Below, in pieces: positions 58,590 to 64,000 of a stretch of 64,000 bases of DNA. Every line of letters starts with the position of its first letter. The stretch's first letter is position 1. A model generated the notes under the pieces. It had not been told where the DNA came from. It saw only the letters and a list, made by a program, of their open reading frames with translations, and did not search any database. The stretch spans positions 128,652-192,651 of the forward strand of contig MNCI01024072.1 of assembly GCA_015680685.1 (NCBI GenBank), read 5' to 3'. This DNA comes from Gnetum montanum. Lineage: Eukaryota; Streptophyta; Gnetopsida; Gnetales; Gnetaceae. A program made the translations under genes and the position numbers.

Positions 58590-59509
58590 TGATGAGTGGC
58601 AAGGTACCCCTACGCCTAATCATACGAATCATAAAGTGTTAACGCGTAGTCCAATTGAATTCTGCAGACTTTATCATTTTCAATGCACTAGTCCTTTAGG
58701 AACTAAATCTAGTCTTAAGGTGAATCGTTGTGATCCCAATTACACTTGTGACATTCATTGGTATAGTTAAGTATAATCGAGGCATCTGATTTTTATCATT
58801 TTATGTTTTATAGTTTGGTGCTGTATATAGGAGGAATTTGATTAAATAATCTAAATTAACTAGCATTTAACTAATCCTAACATAAGCATTTGGTCCTACT
58901 TTCCATACACATCCTAAACCCATGTATCCACTACTGGGCAACGAAGCACTATGTTATTGGATGTACCAAGTAATAACACTACTGGGATTACCAAGCGAAT
59001 ACGTGTTACACTTGAAGCAATCATACTTATGTATGTAATTTATCTGGCTTTTGCTTCATTAATGTAATAACTAGAAAATATTTAATAACTAATTGAAAAC
59101 ATTTAACAAATAATTGAGAACATTAAATGCATAAATAAAATATCTAATCTATCCAAAGTGCTGCAAGGTTTATTAGAAAGCTTGTTTTTATTACCGCACA
59201 CATTGTCGTGCTCAAGTACAACAATGCTCAAATAAAGATCTATACACTCAATGACTCCTATTGTAAGCACTCAAGGAAAAATTCTAACTTCCAAATGAAA
59301 AAACTACAAGAGCTTTGCTACAACTACAATATCTAATTACCATAAATGTGGTTGCATACATGTATTTATAGCCAAAAAACAACACTGCATTAATAGGGCA
59401 TCATTGACGCATGGTAATATGCATCGACTAGGCCTCATCGATGAGGCATAGTTGATGAGGCCATATTAACAAGGCCTCGTCGACACAAAAAACTAAACGC
59501 GACTCATCA
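58590..59509 (-). mobile_element. Element C 5' LTR
   Basis: 920 bp, TGATGAGTGG...GACTCATCA on the + strand. TATAAATA (- strand) at 59363-59370. The palindromic core GGCCTCATCGATGAGGC is at 59431-59447. Confidence 0.92.
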
Positions 59510-62500
59510 ATGTCCAAGTATTGGTCTACTAGTCCTCTAGGATGAAGCATTGGTCCAATGGATCCTCTAGACCAAGTATTGACATACAGGTTCTTTAGGA
59601 CCAAGTGTTAGCCAAACTAAACCTTGGGATCAAGCATTAGTCTAATGGATCCTTGGGATCATGTGTTGACCTACTGGTCCTCCAGGATCAAGTGTTGACC
59701 CAAAGGACCCTTGGTACCAAGTACTATCCTAATGGATATTTAGGACCAACTAGTGGCCTAATGGATCCTTGAAATCAAGTTTTGGTCCAACAGATCCTTA
59801 GGAACAACTATGGATGAAGTAATACTTGGGATCAATTATTGGAATGATGGATCCTTTGAATCAAATGTTCTCCTAATAGATCCTCAGGATCAATTAGTGG
59901 TCTAATAGATCCTCAAGATTAATTGTTGTCCCAATGGATCCTTGGAACAAAGTATTTGTCCAATCAATCCATCGGAGCAAGTGTAGGCCTACTGGGTCTT
60001 TGGGAGTAAGTATCAGCCTAATGGATCCTCAAGATTAATTAGTGGCCTAATAAACCTTGGAAACTAATTATTTTCCTACTAGTCCTTCATGACAAAGTTT
60101 TACTCCAATAGACCCTCAGGACCAACTGTTGGCTTAATGAGACATCAGGACTACATGTTTATTCAATGGACACTCAAGATCTAGTGTTGGCCTACCAATC
60201 CTTTGGAATTGATTATTACTCCAACAAACCCTTAGGAACAAGTGTTTACCCAATGGACATGTACAACCAAGTGTTAACCCAATGGATAATTGGTAGCAAG
60301 TGTTTGTCTAATAGGACCTTAGAACCAAGTGTTTTTCCAATAGATAATCACGACCAATTATTAGCCTACTAGTGGTCTAGAACCAAGTGTTAAGCTAAGG
60401 GATCATGAGAACCAAGTGTTTTTCCAATAGATAATCATGACCAATTATTAGCCTACTAGTGGTCCAGAACCAAGTGTTAAGCCAAGGGATCATGAGAACC
60501 AAGTGTTGGCTAAAGAAACCCTTTGGACCAAGTGTTTGCCCAAGGAATCCTTGGGACTATGTGTTTGACTGATAAAATCTTGGGACGAAATATTGGTCTA
60601 ATGAACTCTAGGAAGCAATTTTTGGTCCATTGGAGCCTTAAGAATATGTGTTGACCTAATGGACCCCATTAGCAACTAGTGGCCTTATGGACCCTTGGGA
60701 CCAAGTTATGGCCTACTAGTACTCTAGGATGAAGTGTTAGCCTAATAGATCCTTAGGATCAATTGGTTGACTAATAGATCCTCATGACTAATCAATGAAC
60801 TAAAATATCCTTATGACCAAGTGTTGGCCTATTGGTTATTTAAGATTAGCTAATGGACTAATAGACCTTTAGATTCAAGTTTTTGTTAAACGGACCCTCA
60901 GGATAAATGGTTGGCATTATGGACCCATGAAACCAAGTGATGGCCTAAATGTCTTCCAAAACCAACTACTAGCCTAACATATCCTAAAGATCTAACATTG
61001 GCCTAATAGACCCTTGAGATCTATTTTTGGCCTATTGGTCCTTCACGACCAAGTAGTGGAGTAAAGGATCATTGTGACCAACTATATGATAAATGGACCA
61101 TCGAAACCAAGTGTTTCCCTACTAGTCTTGCAGGAACAAATGTTGGCCTAATGGATCCTTGGGTCCAAATGTTGATCTATTCATCCTCTAAGACCAAGTC
61201 TTGGGCTAGTGGTCCTCTAGGATCATGTGTTGGCCTAATGAACCCCCAAGATGAACTGATGGCCTAATGGATTCTTAAGATCATGTGTTGGCATACTAGT
61301 CCTCTGAGATAAACTGAGGATTAAATTAATCCTCAAGTGTTAGCCTAATGAACCCTTAGGACTAAGTGTTGGCCTAAGGGATCCTTGCGATGAACCAATG
61401 GTTCAAAAGACCCTTGGGACCAAATGCTAGTCCAAAAAATCCTCTAGACTAAGTGTTGGATGAGTGATCCCTCTAGACTAAGTGTTACTCCAATAAACCC
61501 TAGGGACCAAGTGTTATTTCAATAGATCCTCAAGACCAAGTGCTTTTCCAATGGATTCTTAGAACCATTTGTTGATCCAACAAACATTCAGGATGAAGTG
61601 TTGGTATAATGCATCCTCAGAACAATGTGCTAACATAACAAATTTTGAAGACCAAGTGTTGGCCTACTAGTCCTCTAGAACAAGTGTTGGCCTAATAGAT
61701 CCTCAAGACCAACTTGTGGTCTAATGGACCCTTGGGATCATGTGTTGGCATACTAGTCCTTTGAGTCTAGGTGTTCATGCAATGAACCCTCATGACCAAC
61801 TGGTGGACTATTGAACCATTGAGGTCAAGTGTCAGCGTACTTATTCTATGTGACCAAGAATTGGTCTAATGGACCTTCTAGACCAAGTGTTAGCCTATAG
61901 ATCCTTTAGAACCAAGTTTCAATCTAATGGATCCTTGGAACAAGGTGTTAGTCTAATGGATCCTCAAGAACACCTGTTGGAATACTGGTCCTATAGGATC
62001 AAGTATTGGTCCAATTGAGACTCAAGATCAATTATTGACCTATCAGTCCTCTGGGACCAAGTGTTATCCCAATGGATCATTGGGACCAAGTCTTTGCCCA
62101 ATGGGCCCACAGGACAAAGTTTTGACCTATTGGTCCTCAAAGATCAAGTATCATTCAAATGAATCCTAGAGACTAATCAATGGCCTACTAGATCCTCAGG
62201 ATTAAGTGTTGGTCCACTAGTCCTCCTAGATTAATTTTTGTCTTAACAGACTGTTAGGAGTATGTGTGGATTCATGGGTCCTCAAGACTAAGTTTTGGCC
62301 CAATGGACCCTACAATCCAAGTGTTGGTCTACCAGTCCTCTGTGACAAAGTGTTGGCTCAAAGGATTCTCAAGATGAATTGTTACTTTATTAGTGTTTTA
62401 AGAACAAGTGTTGATCCAAAAGATCCTCAAGAACAAAAATTGGTCCAATGGATCCTTGGGAGCATGTGTTTTTCCAATGGAACCTTGAAAGCATGTTTTG

Positions 62501-63843
62501 ATCCAATGGAGCCTCAAAAAAAAGTGTTTTCCTAATGGACCCTTAGGCTAAAGTGTTGGTCCCATATACCATTAGGACCAATAATTGACCTACTAGTCCT
62601 GTAAGACCAAGTGTTGGTCCAATAGACCCTTGGAACCAAGTGTCTACGAAATCAACCCTCATAACCAAGTGTTTGTCCAACAGACCCTCAAGATCAAATG
62701 TTGGTCAAATGAATCCTTAAGACCAAGTGTTGACCTAGCCAAACCTTGAGACTAAGTGTTGCTCTAATAGATACTTGGAAGTAAGCATTGACCTAATAGA
62801 TCCTTGTGACCAGGTATTTTTCCGAAGGACTCTTAGGACAAAGTGGTGATCCAATGGATCCTTGTTATCAAGTGTTTACTTAAAGGATCCTCATGATCAA
62901 GTGTTGGTCTATTGGTCCCTCAAAATTAATTGTTGATCTAACAGATCCTTACAAACAAGTATTTGCTTAATGGATCATCGAGATCAACTAATGTCCTAAA
63001 GAATCCTTAATACCAAGTGTTTTCCTACTAGACCTCTAGGACCAAGTGTTCACTCAATAGACCCTCAAGACCAAGTGTTTGCCTAATAGGACCTTAATAC
63101 TAAGTGTTACCCCAATAGGCTCTTGGAACTAAGTGTTGGCCTACTTATCCTTTGGGATTAAGTATTGGCCCAAAAAATCCTCAAGAGCAAGTGTTAGCCC
63201 AAGGAACCCTTGGGATCATGCATTTGTTCAATGGATCCTCAAGACTAAATATTATAATAACTAATCCTTGAGACCAAGTTTTAGTGTAATTGATCCTTAG
63301 GACCAAGTGTTGGCCTACTGGTCCTCATCAACCAAGTACTGGCCTAAAAGGCTCTTTGGATCAAGTGTTGGGAAACTAGGACTCTAGGACCAAGGCTTGG
63401 CCTAATGGATCCTGGGAACTAACTAGTGACCTAACAAGTCCTTAAGACCATGTGTTTGTTCAATAAACCAATGGGATCAATTGTTGAGCATATGGACCCT
63501 TAGGACCAAGTGTTGGACTAACAGATCCTTAGGATCAAGTATTGGCCTAATGGATCCTCGGAATTAAGTCTTAGCTTACTAGTGCTCTAGGATGAATTGG
63601 TGGATGAATGGACCTATGGGACCAAGTATTAGAAAAATAGACCTTTAGGACCAATTTTTTGCCTACTATTTCTATGTAAAAAATGAGTGCACTAACATAT
63701 CCTTGGAAACAAGTGTTAACCAAACTATCCTTTGGATGAGGTTTTGGATTAATTATCCTTAATACCAAGTGTTGGTCTAATGGACCCTTGGGATCATTTG
63801 ATGCACTAATAGTTCCTTAGGATCAAGTGTTGACCTACTAGAC
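59510..63843 (+). repeat. 29-bp satellite array, block S4
   Basis: About 149 units, the longest block, in the same orientation as S1-S3. Contains an exact-period 87-bp (three-unit) tandem duplication at 60321-60494. Frames 60166-60372, 62266-62535 and 63571-63768 are chance openings. Confidence 0.95.
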
Positions 63844-64000
63844 CAAAATATATACACTAATGATACAACCGACAATGAGGTGAACAATGGAGAGAAGGAT
63901 GGAGAGAAGAGAAATGGAATGGAATCCCAAGAATAAGGTGGTGTACAACCCCTTATGTGTTTGATGATTAATGTGACTTGGCAAATCTCAGTCCAACTCC
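63844..64000. other. Non-satellite sequence at the right edge
   Basis: The satellite ends and a different sequence begins. GGAATGGAATCCCAA and GACTTGGCAAATCTCAGTCC resemble GGAATGGAGTTCCCAA and GACTTGGAAAGTTTCATCC in element C's spacer (about 33056-33132), so another element C-type copy may start here. Confidence 0.35.

Larger units (their letters stand above)
28048..59509 (-). mobile_element. Element C: Athila-group Ty3/gypsy retrotransposon carrying element D
   Basis: LTRs at 28048-28970 and 58590-59509 start TGATGAG and end CTTATCA or CTCATCA. Target duplications ATTTC and ATGTC match at four of five bases, with satellite on both sides. In - strand order: 5' LTR, primer site, gag, protease, RT, RNase H, integrase (52441), a spacer split by element D, an extra long frame (32046-29189), purine tract, 3' LTR. 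Without D it is about 13.1 kb. The tRNA-Asp-type primer site and a frame between integrase and 3' LTR fit the Athila group. Confidence 0.92.

Noticed and set aside
60166-62535. Open frames at 60166-60372 and 62266-62535 as small genes
   Set aside because: They are translations of the satellite. With a 29-bp unit the frame shifts every unit and repeats only each 87 bp.
59510-63843. CRISPR-like array, because the repeat length is 29 bp
   Set aside because: There are no unique spacers: units abut head to tail and are themselves diverged. The setting is a plant retroelement nest.

Overview
This 64 kb window holds no host gene that I can recognise. It looks like heterochromatin of a seed plant with a large, transposon-filled genome. 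The evidence is four blocks of one 29-bp satellite and two independent nests of Ty3/gypsy LTR retrotransposons (Tat and Athila groups), all decayed by stop codons and with visibly diverged LTR pairs (roughly 15-20% by eye). The old, poorly purged elements make me lean towards a gymnosperm, but nothing here proves it.

Layout. Satellite blocks S1 (1-1380) and S2 (2466-4153) are separated by a 1.1 kb insert, possibly a solo LTR. Nest 1 follows: Tat-group element A (+ strand, LTRs 4213-5675 and 25680-27105). Its reverse transcriptase is split at 14276 by a same-family element B on the - strand (14277-21944). B has itself lost gag, protease and part of RT where it joins the 3' end of an Athila-type element (19496-20581, + strand). 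Satellite block S3 (27214-28047) then runs into nest 2: Athila-group element C (- strand, LTRs 28048-28970 and 58590-59509, near-matching target duplication), interrupted by Tat-group element D (- strand, LTRs 33526-35030 and 50034-51840, perfect 5-bp target duplication TGGGT). Satellite resumes as S4 (59510-63843) in the same orientation, so C was inserted into the array.

Working parts. A and D share a primer-binding site type (TGGTG[C/T]TAGAAGGAGGGC, 6 nt from the LTR), a purine tract (CAACAAAGAGG...CAA), gag with a C..H...GH...C knuckle, an aspartic protease, RT, RNase H, a second (archaeal-type) RNase H and integrase. The second RNase H is a Tat hallmark. C has an Athila-like tRNA-Asp-type primer site and an extra long reading frame between integrase and the 3' LTR.

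Most unusual content. In both A and D the protease and RT are separated by a long non-pol stretch (3.4 kb in A, 5.9 kb in D), where Ogre-type relatives carry an intron. In D this stretch holds a complete-looking multi-exon gene on the opposite strand: seven exons (41649-45656), six GT-AG introns, four of them in phase 1, its own TATA box, and related minisatellites on both sides. In A the same place holds a ~185-bp tandem array. D also carries many near-palindromic GCTACGCTATGCTACG-type clusters, five in each LTR and more in the antisense gene's introns. In C the extra frame has its own TATA box, a perfect 18-bp palindrome related to the 20-bp palindrome in C's LTRs, and a splice-acceptor-like sequence directly before its ATG.
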